This document shows, one piece after another, positions 40,441-51,582 of a DNA stretch of 64,000 nucleotides. The notes below the pieces were generated by a model. It was not told the DNA's origin, made no database searches, and saw only the letters and a list, made by a program, of their open reading frames with translations. The stretch's first letter is position 1; each line of letters starts with the position of its first letter. The stretch is from Viscum album (Eukaryota; Streptophyta; Magnoliopsida; Santalales; Viscaceae). The DNA is taken from NCBI GenBank assembly GCA_963277665.1, contig OY728165.1, positions 1,756,494,772 to 1,756,558,771 of the forward strand, in the 5' to 3' direction. A program made the position numbers and the translations under genes.

Positions 40441-41557
40441 TCATTCCACCACATCGTTATCATATTCAACATCGCCAATGGTGATCACATGTGAATTCCC
40501 TTTGACCATTGACTTAAGTGGTTTCTCATGTCGATCATCACTAACCCTTGGATTAGGGAATTTATTACAATAATGCCCCATTTCCTTGCACTTGAAGAAT
40601 TGAAGTGTAGTGGGTTCATTCTGTGTATCCCTTCCTTTTTTTTGCATCATTAGACATCTTCTTCCCATCATTGCAGAATTCAAATGCCTGATGACCTTCC
40701 TTTCCACATTTGAAACATTTACTTGTCCCTTTAAGAAAATCTTCACCATGATTCTTTCCACAGTTTGAGCATAAGGAAACATTCATCTTCTTTTCACCAT
40801 TATTCTGAGATTTCTCCTTGATCTCCATCTTTCATTTCCTGTCAAAACTATGATATTGATAAGTAACACTAACTTCTATTTCTACCTTGATAGCACAACA
40901 CCCAATTTCTTCATAGATACTGAAGTCTCTTATAGTTAATGCCCTTCAAAGATTTGGTTTTAAGCCACTGAAGAATCGATCAACTTTACTTTCAGGTTGG
41001 ATGATAAATCTAGATGCATACCTTGCAAGCCTTTTAAAATTCACTTCGTATATACCAACAGATTCATCATCCTTTTTCTTTAGTTCAAGAAACTCCTTCA
41101 CCATCTTTGTTCGAAGAATAAGAGGGATGTACTTATTGAAAAATAAGTTCTTGAACTCGTCCCATTCCATGGACTCAATTTCATCTCTTTGCCTCGTATT
41201 CTTGATAAGATTCCACCATTGATCAGCTTCACCTTCCAAACGATATACTTCTAAGATGACTTTATCATGTTCAAAATATTGAAGAACTGAAAATATCTTC
41301 TCAGTAGTACTGATACAATATTCAGTAATAAGTGGATCAGATGACCCACTGAAAGAAGGTGGACGTTGCCTCATGAAGGACTCAATAGAATATTATTCCC
41401 TTCTCTGCTCATTTGGAAGTCCAAAATGATTAATAGCTTTTGTAAGTATAACAATAATATTTTTCACTCCATCTCCCATAAAATTTGTTTGTTCAGGAGG
41501 ACAATCATTGCATTTTCCATTGCATTGATCAACATGGTTCCTTCGGGTTCCACCCAT
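40441..41557 (-). pseudogene. gag of element 1
   Basis: Starts at the minus-strand ATG 41557 (MGGTRRNHVDQ), directly after TTTTAG, a candidate splice acceptor. A retrotransposon gag domain follows (about 41374-40946; key strings EGEADQWWNLIK, EWDEFKNLFFNKY, SVGIYEVNFKRLARYA). Then comes a Cys-rich nucleocapsid part: CSNCGKNHGEDFLKG, CFKCGKEGHQ and FFKCKEMGHYCNKF. In the last, the first and final Cys of the CCHC knuckle have become Phe. Breaks: a TAA in the N-terminal part, a TGA (CGA in element 2) at about 40946 and a frameshift near 40616-40780. No protease follows; the reading ends after DNDVVE. Confidence 0.85.
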
Positions 41558-41560
41558 CGT

Positions 41561-41582
41561 CTAAAACCCAAAAAGAATAGTG
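41561..41582 (-). promoter_or_regulatory. candidate splice acceptor before element 1 gag
   Basis: The minus strand reads CTATTCTTTTTGGGTTTTAG, pyrimidine-rich and ending in AG three bases before the gag ATG. Element 2 has ATTCTTTTTGGGTTTTAG at the same place. Confidence 0.5.
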
Positions 41583-41802
41583 TGAGAGGCAAAAATCAAG
41601 CTAGGGAAAACAACATAATAAAGGGGGAGTATCCTCAATATCTAAAATCTTAGTTTAAATTATATGACCGTTACCGTAGGTCTAGGACTGTATCCTATAT
41701 GTATACTTATCCTTATGGACATCCGTAGACATACCTTAGAAATATCTCTAGGGATCTCACTAACGTTTTCACATCCTAGTTTCCAAAGGATGACTAAAAA
41801 TT

Positions 41803-41815
41803 TCCTCTAATACCA
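41803..41815 (-). other. primer binding site of element 1 (tRNA-iMet)
   Basis: TGGTATTAGAGGA on the minus strand, one base from the canonical TGGTATCAGAG, next to the LTR terminus at 41818. It fixes the orientation of the element and shows that 41818-46015 is the 5' LTR. Confidence 0.85.
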
Positions 41816-41817
41816 AA

Positions 41818-44800
41818 TGTAGAGACCTGAAGCTTGATGTACATGGAAATTACATTACTTTTGCAGAATACATAGTACATAACAAAAACACACACACAAG
41901 GATCGTAATAGTTTAGTGTCTTTGGAACCTCGGAATATAATCTTTTAATCGTGGTGAAAGATCTTCAACATCTCCCATAAAGATCTTCCTTTTTTTACCT
42001 AAAACCTTTCTTTATATCCTAGGGAAAAGAAAACATAAAAGGGTGAGCTCAAATGCTCAGTAAGCGTAAACAAAAGAAATATCAATCACATCATTTTCAT
42101 AAGAACAAAACATTTTGGAAATCTTAACCTGCAAAAGAGATCATAATTTCATAACATGGGATAAATCATAGTAGTGAAATGTAATCCCAATAATCATAAC
42201 ATAAAACATGAAACTTTGTGTCATACACACATAATCATAGATAATCATTTCTTATTAGTCAAGACTCATTGCCAAGACTATCTTATTGGACAAAGTCCCC
42301 TTCTGAACCGAGTTCACTCCTCGTTTCAGTCCTGTTTAACTGAACCGGTATAACCTCTGATTCCAACCATGTCTATCTCATGATATATAAAATTTTTACC
42401 CAATTCATTGGAGGGAGATATAGGTCCCACCCTTCTCATAATGATACCATTCTTATGTGTGCCACAAAATCATAAATCATACATCATTGCATAACCCAAG
42501 TAATAAAAATGGGAATCTTAAACATCATGACATCATAAAACAATTCATATAGGATAAAGTAATTCATAAAAATATTTCCATCACAACATAATAAAATCCA
42601 TCTAATAATAGGGATAGTATCATAATACTTTATTATCTTTGATGGAAAATAATTTTGATAAAACACTTGAACTCCATTCTTAAGTAAAATATGCTTTCTA
42701 CTTCAAAAACACTTTTCCTTTCATAACATGTCATACAATTATAAACTAGAAGAAGTTGATTAAAAATAAACTTGAAAACTTTTAAAGGAATATTCTTGGA
42801 AATAATGTTTTAAAAAACCATTCATGTCATATAAGATAAAAAAAACATTCTTCGTACTTTTGTCAGAAAAGTCAAAAAGTACCTCGTATGAAAAAAGACA
42901 AAATATTCTTTCATATCTTTTATTATAAACTCACAAAAGGGTAAAAATGGATTTAAACAATTACAGGTGGATGGAAATGATATTACATATTGAGGAAACA
43001 TGGATGTGGATTATAAAATACACCCCAGTAAATACCAAAGTATAAACAATCTCGGATATAAATGAGATTGTGATATTTCCCTTACCTTTGGTTCCATATG
43101 CTTTGTACCTGTACGAACCTCCTATATAATGATTTAAATAATTTCATTGACTTTTTCTAGAATCATACTCATTGTTATGATATCATATATGGTTCACTTA
43201 TGGATTTATTTTACCTGTTCTTTTGTAAATTCCATCTTAAAGAGCGTTTTGGGTAAAATCGTTTCATTTGCCGTCCGTGTTTTGACTTGTAATTATTCAT
43301 ATGATTAATTTCATCATGTTTAATTAATTACAGAATACAAAAAATTATTTATATATAATATATATTCAGAATATATATATATAATAGATCAGTAAATGGA
43401 AAGAAATACACCGTTCATGGAGACGGTAGACCGTACGTATGCATGAACGCTGTTTTCTTTTCCTTATTGAGTTGAATGGAATTAAGTAGATGACATACAT
43501 ATATATACACATAAATACATAATCATTATTATGACATATATTTCATTATTAAATATTATATATGCTTTATAATCATTCATGAATGGTTAACGTGGAGAAT
43601 GAATCTCATCGCGTCGTGGAGACGGTATTCCGTACATACACACGAGCGATGATATCGTTCTCCTGATCGTGGAATTGTATTGGAGTGTATGTATACTATT
43701 TAAGAATCAATATTACATTACAATAATAATATATAGTTATTATGTACACCATTATACCCATCCAAGTAAGGTGGTTATGGAAAATAGATTACACCACGGC
43801 GTGGAGACGGTATTCCGTACGTACGCACGCACGGTGATTTCGTTTTCTGTATGATGGATAGATGGTGTAATAAAGTTGTTTAATAATAATAACATATCAG
43901 TATATAAGTGATACTGATGTTATTACTTCATAATGAATCAACCTAAGAAGAATAAGTGGAAGAAGAAATAAAGATGAAAGAATCGGTAACGGACATTTCC
44001 TCTTCTTTGAAGCGCCTCTTTGAGATCTTCTTTTAGGGCACTAATATTAGACTTTGAGGAAGACCAGAACCTCTAGTATGTTTAAATGGAAGTGGAGAAG
44101 GGAATTTTTCAGGGGTTGTCCGAGCTTGATGGCTCAAAGTGGTGTGAGGAAGAAGGGGATGAGGTGCCCTTTTTTAAGGGAGGAGAGGGGCACCTTTGGA
44201 ATAACTAAAACTATTATTTTATTATAAAGACAAATTCGGTTTCAAATAGCTCCAAATTGATTAATTTCGAAGATAAAGTGGGGATGGGTCGAAATACTCT
44301 CATAAAATATAATTTAGACAAGTTTAGGTTCCTATTTTAACCTTATAATTTGGATTTAACATTAAGTAAAATAATTTTAATTTACCGTGTCTTCTTGTGT
44401 TCTTACACTATAAGGTTAATAAACTTACTATAAGAAGAAAAACGAACCCCAAGTTGTTTATTATTAATATATATAACCTTATCTAAGTCATTTGGCCGAC
44501 CCTTGAATTTTTAGGAATAAAATAACAATTTATAATATAATATTTGTTTTAAAAACTATTTTATGTCAATTTTGACACTATTTTGTAATTGATTTTTGTA
44601 AAATTCATAACAGAATGATTAGTTCTAAAAAAGTAAATTAAATCAATAATAATATGTAATATTAACCTATAAAATTAGTTTATTTCATAAAAATTCTGAA
44701 ATTACATTTATTTGGGTATTTATAACATCAATTATGTCAATATTTCATTAATAAGATAATTATTGCATCACCATTGTGTCATAAATAAATTAAATTATTT

Positions 44801-46015
44801 AATGTCTTCAAATTACAAATAAAATATCATTATGTAGGAAATCTTTTTGGATTTCTAATGACTATTTATAGCCGAATTTATCTTATGGATAACCCTATAT
44901 GAAAAATTATTTACTTATTAATCTTTGATTTTAAATATTTTAACCCTTCTTTAAATAAATTAATAATAAATGTCCTAATCTATTCCAAGTGGGCCTAAAT
45001 GGTCATATATTATTCCTAATGTTGTTTTTGGTCGAATTACACTAATACAGTAGAATTAGGACATGTGTTAGGGTAATAATAATATCATTTTTACCCTTAA
45101 TTACACTATTTACTTTTAATCGTGGTAAATAAAGTAAAAAGTTACTATTCACCAAAAATTATTTTCATCTCATTGAACCACATTTTACTTACTGACATCA
45201 ACCATGTCTCTCAGATTTTTGAAATTCCACTTACAGAAGTGGTAAAATTAAGTTTTATGAAAAATTCATTTTTCTTAACTACCACTTAGTGGTTTCACTA
45301 TTCTTCAAAAAATGAAAGTTTCTAGAAAAATACCAAAAATTAGGCCTAATCTATATTTGATATTATGAACTCAAAAATGATGTCTATTTTACCAAATTAA
45401 AAACATATCAGTTGCATTAATTAATTTAAAAATTAATTCCCGTCGTCAAAACAAATAGCGTGTTCTTAAGAGATAATAACTATCAAAAGATTGACACTTG
45501 TTTATGTTTGGTTTAAATGTGATATTAAATCCAATGAACAACATTGTATTAAAATGTAAAAATATATTCTAAATATACTTGAAAACCAATCAAATTAATA
45601 ATTTACCAGTATTAATTATTTCGATTAAAAAAGTTATTTTTAATTTAAATTTAGTAATTTTCACTATTCATCAGAATATTAAAGTTATCCGAAAAGTACC
45701 AAAATTTCACCTTAGGCTAAATTTGATACTCCGAATTTCAAAATGAAGTCCATTTTGGGAGATAAAATTTTAAAATTTTAAAAGGTTGTTATTACTATTC
45801 ATAACAGTGAGTTTTAATAATATTTTAGTAGCATATCGTTGCTTAGTGAAACTCGTTATTGCGTACTACACACGTTATCGAGGAAGGTCGCGATTGCAAG
45901 TAATGCAAGGCATGTCAAGGATGCGTGTTGTGCAAGATACTTTTGGTGTAGCGTACAACACAAGACACTAATGAAATTAAAAAGAATATTTTTCATAAAA
46001 TCTTGGGCTGTTACA
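41818..46015 (-). repeat. 5' LTR of element 1 (4198 bp)
   Basis: Bounded by TGTAGAGACC and GGGCTGTTACA. It aligns with 34861-39061 throughout. CGTACG blocks lie at 43411-43463, 43610-43670 and 43794-43857. The TATA box is degraded (44167-44180), and the splice-donor candidate reads GAAGAGGAAATG in place of GAAGAGGTAATG (about 43992-44004), so this copy is damaged at two regulatory points. Confidence 0.92.
43411..43857. repeat. three CGTACG blocks in element 1 5' LTR
   Basis: Blocks at 43411-43463, 43610-43670 and 43794-43857. The third reads GTGGAGACGGTATTCCGTAC then GTACGCACG, the least mutated form of the core. Spacing is as in the partner LTR. Confidence 0.85.
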
Positions 46016-46020
46016 TCTGT
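46016..46020. repeat. target site duplication of element 1, right copy (TCTGT)
   Basis: TCTGT directly follows the LTR terminus TTACA and equals 34856-34860. Confidence 0.9.
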
Positions 46021-46559
46021 GGTGGACACTTTATCTTAGACAGAAGAGGGAAGCTGGGGTTGCATGGGCTGACTTCGAGAAGGAGTTCTAGGTGGAATTC
46101 CTCTCTTCCACAATGAAGGCTAAGAAGAGCCAGGAGCTACTCTCCCTCCAGTAAAGGACTATGTCAGTGAGAGATTTGGGGATCATGTTCAAGGATCTCC
46201 ATCGCTTTTCTCCGGACCTCTTTCCAAATGAGGAGTCTCAGGTGAGACGTTTAGAGGAGGCACTCCAACATTCTCTTCAGTATGATGTTACCCCCTGCAA
46301 CCTACCGACATACTGAGAGTTGCAGAAGAAGGCTGAAGTGGTGGAGAGGATTCACACGCTGGGAGGTGTGTCACGAGAGGGGATCCAGTTGGGCTCTTCA
46401 AAGGGAAAGGCTGTCAGCAGCAGGCCTCCAGCATCAGGGTCCTCTAAGATCGGACCAGTAGGGAGCAGGTCGCAGCAGTTCCAGTTCTGGTCACCCGATC
46501 CTCGCTCTTTCCTTTCTTGCCCGAGATTGATGTGCTTCGTCTATGGTATCCATGGGAAC
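46021..46559 (+). pseudogene. outer gypsy gag, middle part
   Basis: Continuation of the outer gag after element 1. Readable strings include WADFEKEF, TMKAKKSQELLSLQ, TMSVRDLG-MFKDLHRFSPDL and ESQVRRLEEALQHSLQYDV, the pattern of the retrotransposon gag domain (EFLxLKQGxMSVxEYxxxFxxLxRYAP, RRFxxGLRxxI). A Ser/Gly/Arg-rich linker follows (46320-46500). Several stops interrupt it. The part ends inside the codons of a CCHC-like zinc knuckle, where element 2 is inserted (46559/46560). Confidence 0.75.
46555..46559. repeat. target site duplication of element 2, left copy (GGAAC)
   Basis: GGAAC precedes the terminus TGTAACACCCC and is repeated at 58866-58870. Confidence 0.92.
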
Positions 46560-48932
46560 TGTAACACCCCGATAATTTATGAAGAATATTCTTTTAATTT
46601 TGTTGATGTCTTGTGTTATACGTTACACTAAAATTAGCTTGTTCTATACACGATACGATATTAGCTTGCAGTATACGTAACACTATTCTTGGCTCATGTA
46701 CACAAAATTTCAAGTTCAATTTGTCGAAATTATTCTACGCAACATTAAGTATAGATTTTGTTTAATGTATAAATGAAATAAGTTTTGAATTATGTTCTAT
46801 GCAACACCAAAAGGAGATTTCACTACACGCAACCCTGACCTGGGTTGCATTACACGCAATCGCAACCTTCCTCGATAGCGTGTGTTGTACACAATACCGG
46901 GTTTTACTAAAAAAAGATATATGGTTATAATAATATCAAGAAATAGCCGTAATGAATAGTATTAAATACATTTTGAATTTTATAACATTATTATTCAACT
47001 AACTCATTTTCTTGAACATGGTATGAGAATAAAATAAATTTTTCTGTTAAATTAAGTATTTTTTAAAAAATGCAGTTTTACCGCCTTTTAATGGCGCAAA
47101 CATTTTAAATATAATTTTTGACAAGTTTATAAGTTAAAAATTAAAAAATAAACTTCTTCTTTTGAATCAGGATATAAAAATTTACATTGGATAAAGTTTT
47201 TCTATTTTTATGTTAACTTTCATATTTTAATGAATATTAAAAACACGCTATATTTTAATTAAAAACAACTTTTTTCATCGTAATAATTTATGTAGAAAAA
47301 TTATAATATTTAATGGTTTTAAAGTATAAATAGAATAGTTTTTAACATTTAATATAATGTATTCAATTTTAATTGATTTTACATTGAATTCGTCGGTTAA
47401 ATCAATTGAATCTTTTAGAATGTTTTAAACAAAAACCTGTTTTCTTTCAACAATGTGATTAATTTTAGTTTAATTTCTACAAATTCTGTGCATTGAATTT
47501 GGAAAAATGGATTCAATATTTGGAATCATTGGGTCCAAATTATATTAATAGACTACTTTTTATTTTTGGGCATTATGAATAGTAACTACGGTAAATTTTA
47601 TTTACCACAGTAAAAGATAAATCAGGTAATTGAGGGTAAATTTAATATTATAAAATTACCATAACACTTGTCTTAATACAATTGGATGATTATATTTCAT
47701 CTTAATTCATATTTGGGTCAAAATGGAATCCATTAGAACCCACTTGGAGCTGAATAAGTCCTTTTGTTTATTTTATTTAAAGGAAAGTGAAATATGCCTC
47801 ACTCAAACATTAATAATTAATGTATTTTTAATATAAAGATATACAGAAGATAAATTCGGTTATAAATATTCATTTTAAATCTAAAATGATTTTCTTAATC
47901 ATTGTAATTTATTTGTAATTTTAAGTGTTATTTAATTACCTTATTAGTTTATACATTAATGATACAGAAATTATTTATTTAGTAAAAAAATCAATTATAA
48001 TGTTCATATTGAAATAGTAATACATATTAAAGGGATCACAAACCCGAAAAAAAACTTATTTATAGTGTATATATACACAATAAGAATCCAATTACCGAAT
48101 ATATGACCGTTTGGAGTCTTATAAAAGTGAATATGACACTTATATTATTTTATTTTATATGATGCCAAAGTTTCCACCTTCATAATTAAATAAATATAAC
48201 AATTTAAAATTTGGGTGTCTTAGAGGATAAATCCGAATAAATGCATTCTTATGAAATATATTAGATTTATATTCATCCCAGTATTTTATTTTTTATTTTT
48301 ATGGAACAAATATGTATATTTAATAATTATACAAAAATGTTGTAGTAATTATTTTATTAAGAGAAATATCAAATAAATTGTTTTACAAATAGTAAAATAA
48401 ATATTTCATGAACTATTTACTATTCTCCACTAATTTTCTAGATGCATATGTCATTTTAGTAACATATTAAATATTTTATTTCGAATATAGCCTCTATTTG
48501 TATTTCATTTAAATTAAAATAAATAAATAGTGTCATAATTGACACTATTGTTATTTTATAAAAATAACATATTATTAAATTGTTTAAAAATCAAAAAAAT
48601 ATTTCAAAATTATAGATTGAACTTTATATAGTCTAAAATTTCATAAAGTATCCAATTATGGAAAATTAACAACACATAAGTGATTATTAATAACCATTTA
48701 AAATTTAGAATATTATTACCACAAATAAAATTAAATAGATTAAATAATGATAAATCAAAATTATAAGGCTTAAAATAAGATCATAACATGTCTAAATTTT
48801 ATTTTTTGATTATATCACAACCCTATATCATATAATATTCGAATTGAGTCATTTTTTTAGGTTTTTATGTGGGGTTTGAATTTATATTAAACTAATAATT
48901 TTGAAGATTCCACAGCTGCCCCTCTCCTCCCT

Positions 48933-48939
48933 TATAAAA
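48933..48939 (+). promoter_or_regulatory. TATA box of element 2 (5' LTR)
   Basis: TATAAAA within CCCTTATAAAAGGGCACCTCC, a context kept in the 3' LTR (56464-56470) and in element 1 (37215-37221). Transcription would start around 48965, giving U3 about 2.4 kb and R-U5 about 2.36 kb. Confidence 0.75.
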
Positions 48940-49106
48940 GGGCACCTCCTCCCTCTCATCTTTACACAAATATGAGCCTTCATGCACGGACAAACCCTAC
49001 CCATTTCCCTTCTATAATTCCCTAAAAATATTCTAGGGGTCCTTGTATTCTTCAAAGGACATCTTTAGTGCCCTAAGAGGAGGTTATGAAGAGGCGCTTC
49101 AAAAAA

Positions 49107-49116
49107 GAGGTAATAT
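49107..49116 (+). promoter_or_regulatory. candidate 5' splice site in the element 2 leader
   Basis: GAG then GTAATAT, close to the plant donor AG|GTAAGT, with GT at 49110-49111. It lies about 145 bases after the expected start, beside a conserved GAAGAGGCGCTTCAAA block. The related sites are GTAATG in the element 1 3' LTR (37043-37044) and GTAATG in the element 2 3' LTR (about 56640); the element 1 5' LTR has lost the GT. Confidence 0.5.
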
Positions 49117-49263
49117 CCGTTACTGATTCTTTCAAATTTATTTCTTCTTCTACTTCCACTTATTTATTTGTTTTATTATGAAGTAATAACATCAGTATCA
49201 ATATCATACTGATATGTTGTTATAAATATGAAGCAACCCTATTTCACCTTCTATCCAACCTAT

Positions 49264-49700
49264 GGAAAACGGAATCACCGTGCGTGCGTGCGTACGGAAT
49301 ACCGTCTCCATGCCGTGGTGCAATCTGTTTTCCACCACCACCTTACTTGGATGGTTATAATTGAGTAAAGAATAAATATATAAGATTATTTTAGAGTGAT
49401 ATTTATTCTTAAATATTATACACACACATCAATACAATTCCACGATCATGGGGATGATGTCATCGCTCATGCATACGTACGGACTACCGTCTCCACGAAC
49501 ACGATAAGATTAATTCTTCATGTTAACCATTCATGAATGACTATAATGTATATATAATTAATTATAATGAAATATATGACATAATAATTATAATTTATTT
49601 ATTAATATATATATATATGTCATCTATTTAATTTCATTCAATTCAATAAGGAAACGAAAACAACATTCATGCGTATGTATGGCCTACCGTCTCCAAGAAC
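49264..49700. repeat. three CGTACG blocks in element 2 5' LTR
   Basis: Blocks at 49264-49320, 49441-49508 and 49649-49700, in the opposite strand sense to those of element 1, as expected from its orientation. The cores read GCGTACGGAATACCGTCTCC, TACGTACGGACTACCGTCTC and GTATGTATGGCCTACCGTCT. Confidence 0.85.
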
Positions 49701-51075
49701 TATGTATTTCATTCCATTTATCGATCTATCATATATATGTATATTCTGAATAATTATTATAAAAATATCATGTTTTACATTCATAAATTAAGTAAATCAG
49801 GATATAATTAATAATATCAAGAAAAACAAGTCGAAACACGTACGATAAATGAAACGATTTTACAAAAAACTCTTCTTTAACATGAATTAACAAAAAATGG
49901 GTAATATAAAGTCATAAGTGAACCATATATGATATCATAATAATGAATATGATTCTGTAATAAGTCGGTGACATTATTTAAAACATTATACTGGAGGTTA
50001 GGATACATACGAAGCATATCAGACCTAGGGTAAGGGATAATGTTGCAATCTCAAATGTTTTCTATCCGAGATATCTTATACGTAAGTATACTCGGGTTAT
50101 TTTTATCATCCATGTAAAAGTTTTATAAAAATGTTTTCATATATTTTTAATTTTTTTTACCCATTTTTTAATTTTACTACATGGTATGTAAGGAATATAT
50201 TTTTTTAACAATACATGGTACTTTTTCACTTTTCTAGAAAAAGTTTGAGAAAAATGTATTTTTAACTTATTAGGCATGAATATATTTTTACGGTTTCATA
50301 ATGCCTTATTTTCATGAAGCGTACTCTACATTATTTCATGAATATTTTCAAAATAAAATCCTTTTATTTTAAAATTGAATGGAATTTTGTGAATATAAAA
50401 TGATTTTCAAGAAGAATGGAAATTTTCATCAAGAATTTATTTCAATTGCTTTATCAAAACCCTTTTCCATCTAAGATGATATTATTTCATATGTGTATGT
50501 TTCAAGTATAATGTCTCTATGATTTATATGGTTTCACTTTTCTTATGATAAAATGATATCTATTTGTTTTATATGGATTATTTTATGATGGAATGATGTT
50601 TATGAAACCCAATTTATTCGTTGGGTTATGATGAATGATTTATGATTGTTTTGTGGCACATGTAAGAATGAATTAAGTATGAGATTGGTGGGACCTATAT
50701 ATTCCTCTAATTCATTGGGTAAAGATTTATATCTCATGAGATATACATGGATGAAATGGAAAGTAAATCTGGTTTAGTAATACAGGGCTGGAATGGCATG
50801 TAAACCCAGTTCAGTAAGCGACTTTGTCCACTATGATGGTCTCGACAGCAATGCCTTGGCTACTATGGAAATCATTAAATGTGCTTAATAGATGCCACGA
50901 TTACATGTTTTATTACCATTCTAGTTTATCATGATTAATGTTCCTTTAAGATCAATACCTTATGTACTTACAAGATTTATGTCATTGCTCATGATTTTGA
51001 TGTCTAGATTTTATGTTCAAGTTTTTTCATTCAAATGTTTATGATTTGTTTTATGCTCTCTATGTTTACCTTTAC

Positions 51076-51091
51076 TGATCATTTGAGATCA
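51076..51091 (+). other. U5 hairpin of element 2 (5' LTR copy)
   Basis: TGATC (51076-51080), loop ATTTGA, GATCA (51087-51091). The corresponding element 1 sequence on its sense strand is TGAGC, ATTTGT, GCTCA. Both stem positions changed together. Confidence 0.55.
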
Positions 51092-51324
51092 CCCTTTATA
51101 CGTTTTCTTTTTCCAAGAATTTAATGAAAAGTTTTAGGTAAGAAAACAAAAGGGGAAGATCTATATGGGAGATGTTTAAGATCTTTCACCACGTTTAGAA
51201 GATTATATTCTGACTTTCCAAAGATGATAAATTATTATGGTCATTGTGTATCTATTTTTTATGTATTAAGTATTCTGAAAAAGTAATGTAATTCCCATGT
51301 ACGTCAAGCTTTGGGTCTCTATAG

Positions 51325-51337
51325 TTGGTATCAGAGG
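51325..51337 (+). other. primer binding site of element 2 (tRNA-iMet)
   Basis: TTGGTATCAGAGG one base after the LTR end; canonical plant initiator tRNA-Met PBS. Under the leader-intron model it lies inside the intron. Confidence 0.9.
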
Positions 51338-51550
51338 AACGGTTCAGTTAACCTTTGGAAAATAGGATGCGAAAACTTTAGTGAGACCCATAGAGATATT
51401 TCTATGGTATGTCTAGGGATGTCACTAAGGTTAAGTATAAGTATAGGTTATAGTCCTAGGATTACTATAATGATCATATAATTAAACTTCAGATGCTATG
51501 CATTGAAGGTACTACCCCTTCATTATGTTTTTTCCCTAGCATGATTTTTT

Positions 51551-51579
51551 CCTCTTAAACAATTCTTTTTGGGTTTTAG
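51551..51579 (+). promoter_or_regulatory. candidate splice acceptor before element 2 gag
   Basis: CCTCTTAAAC followed by AATTCTTTTTGGGTTTTAG, ending three bases before the gag ATG at 51583. It is pyrimidine-rich and conserved with element 1 (41561-41582). Confidence 0.5.
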
Positions 51580-51582
51580 GCG

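Larger units (their letters stand above)
34861..46015 (-). mobile_element. element 1: gag-only LTR retrotransposon, 11.2 kb, non-autonomous
   Basis: Complete minus-strand element with LTRs at 34861-39061 and 41818-46015, a 2756-bp internal region and 5-bp TSDs. Its transcription runs from high to low coordinates. The internal region holds a tRNA-iMet PBS (41803-41815), one gag gene (41557-40441), an antisense SINE-like unit (39750-39850) and a chromovirus-like polypurine tract (39062-39085). There is no trace of protease, RT, RNase H or integrase, so it belongs to the kind of plant element called TR-GAG (long terminal repeats plus gag only). It must have been mobilised by proteins of another element, probably a Tekay-like chromovirus judging from gag and PPT. 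A divergent sister copy is element 2. The LTRs differ by about one base in twelve in the first 170 bases compared by eye. Confidence 0.92.
46560..51323 (+). repeat. 5' LTR of element 2 (4764 bp)
   Basis: Bounded by TGTAACACCCC and GGGTCTCTATA (partner: GGGTCTCTACA). It contains a TATA box (48933-48939), a candidate splice donor (49110), CGTACG blocks (49264-49320, 49441-49508, 49649-49700) and a U5 hairpin (51076-51091). No conserved ORF is present. Confidence 0.93.
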
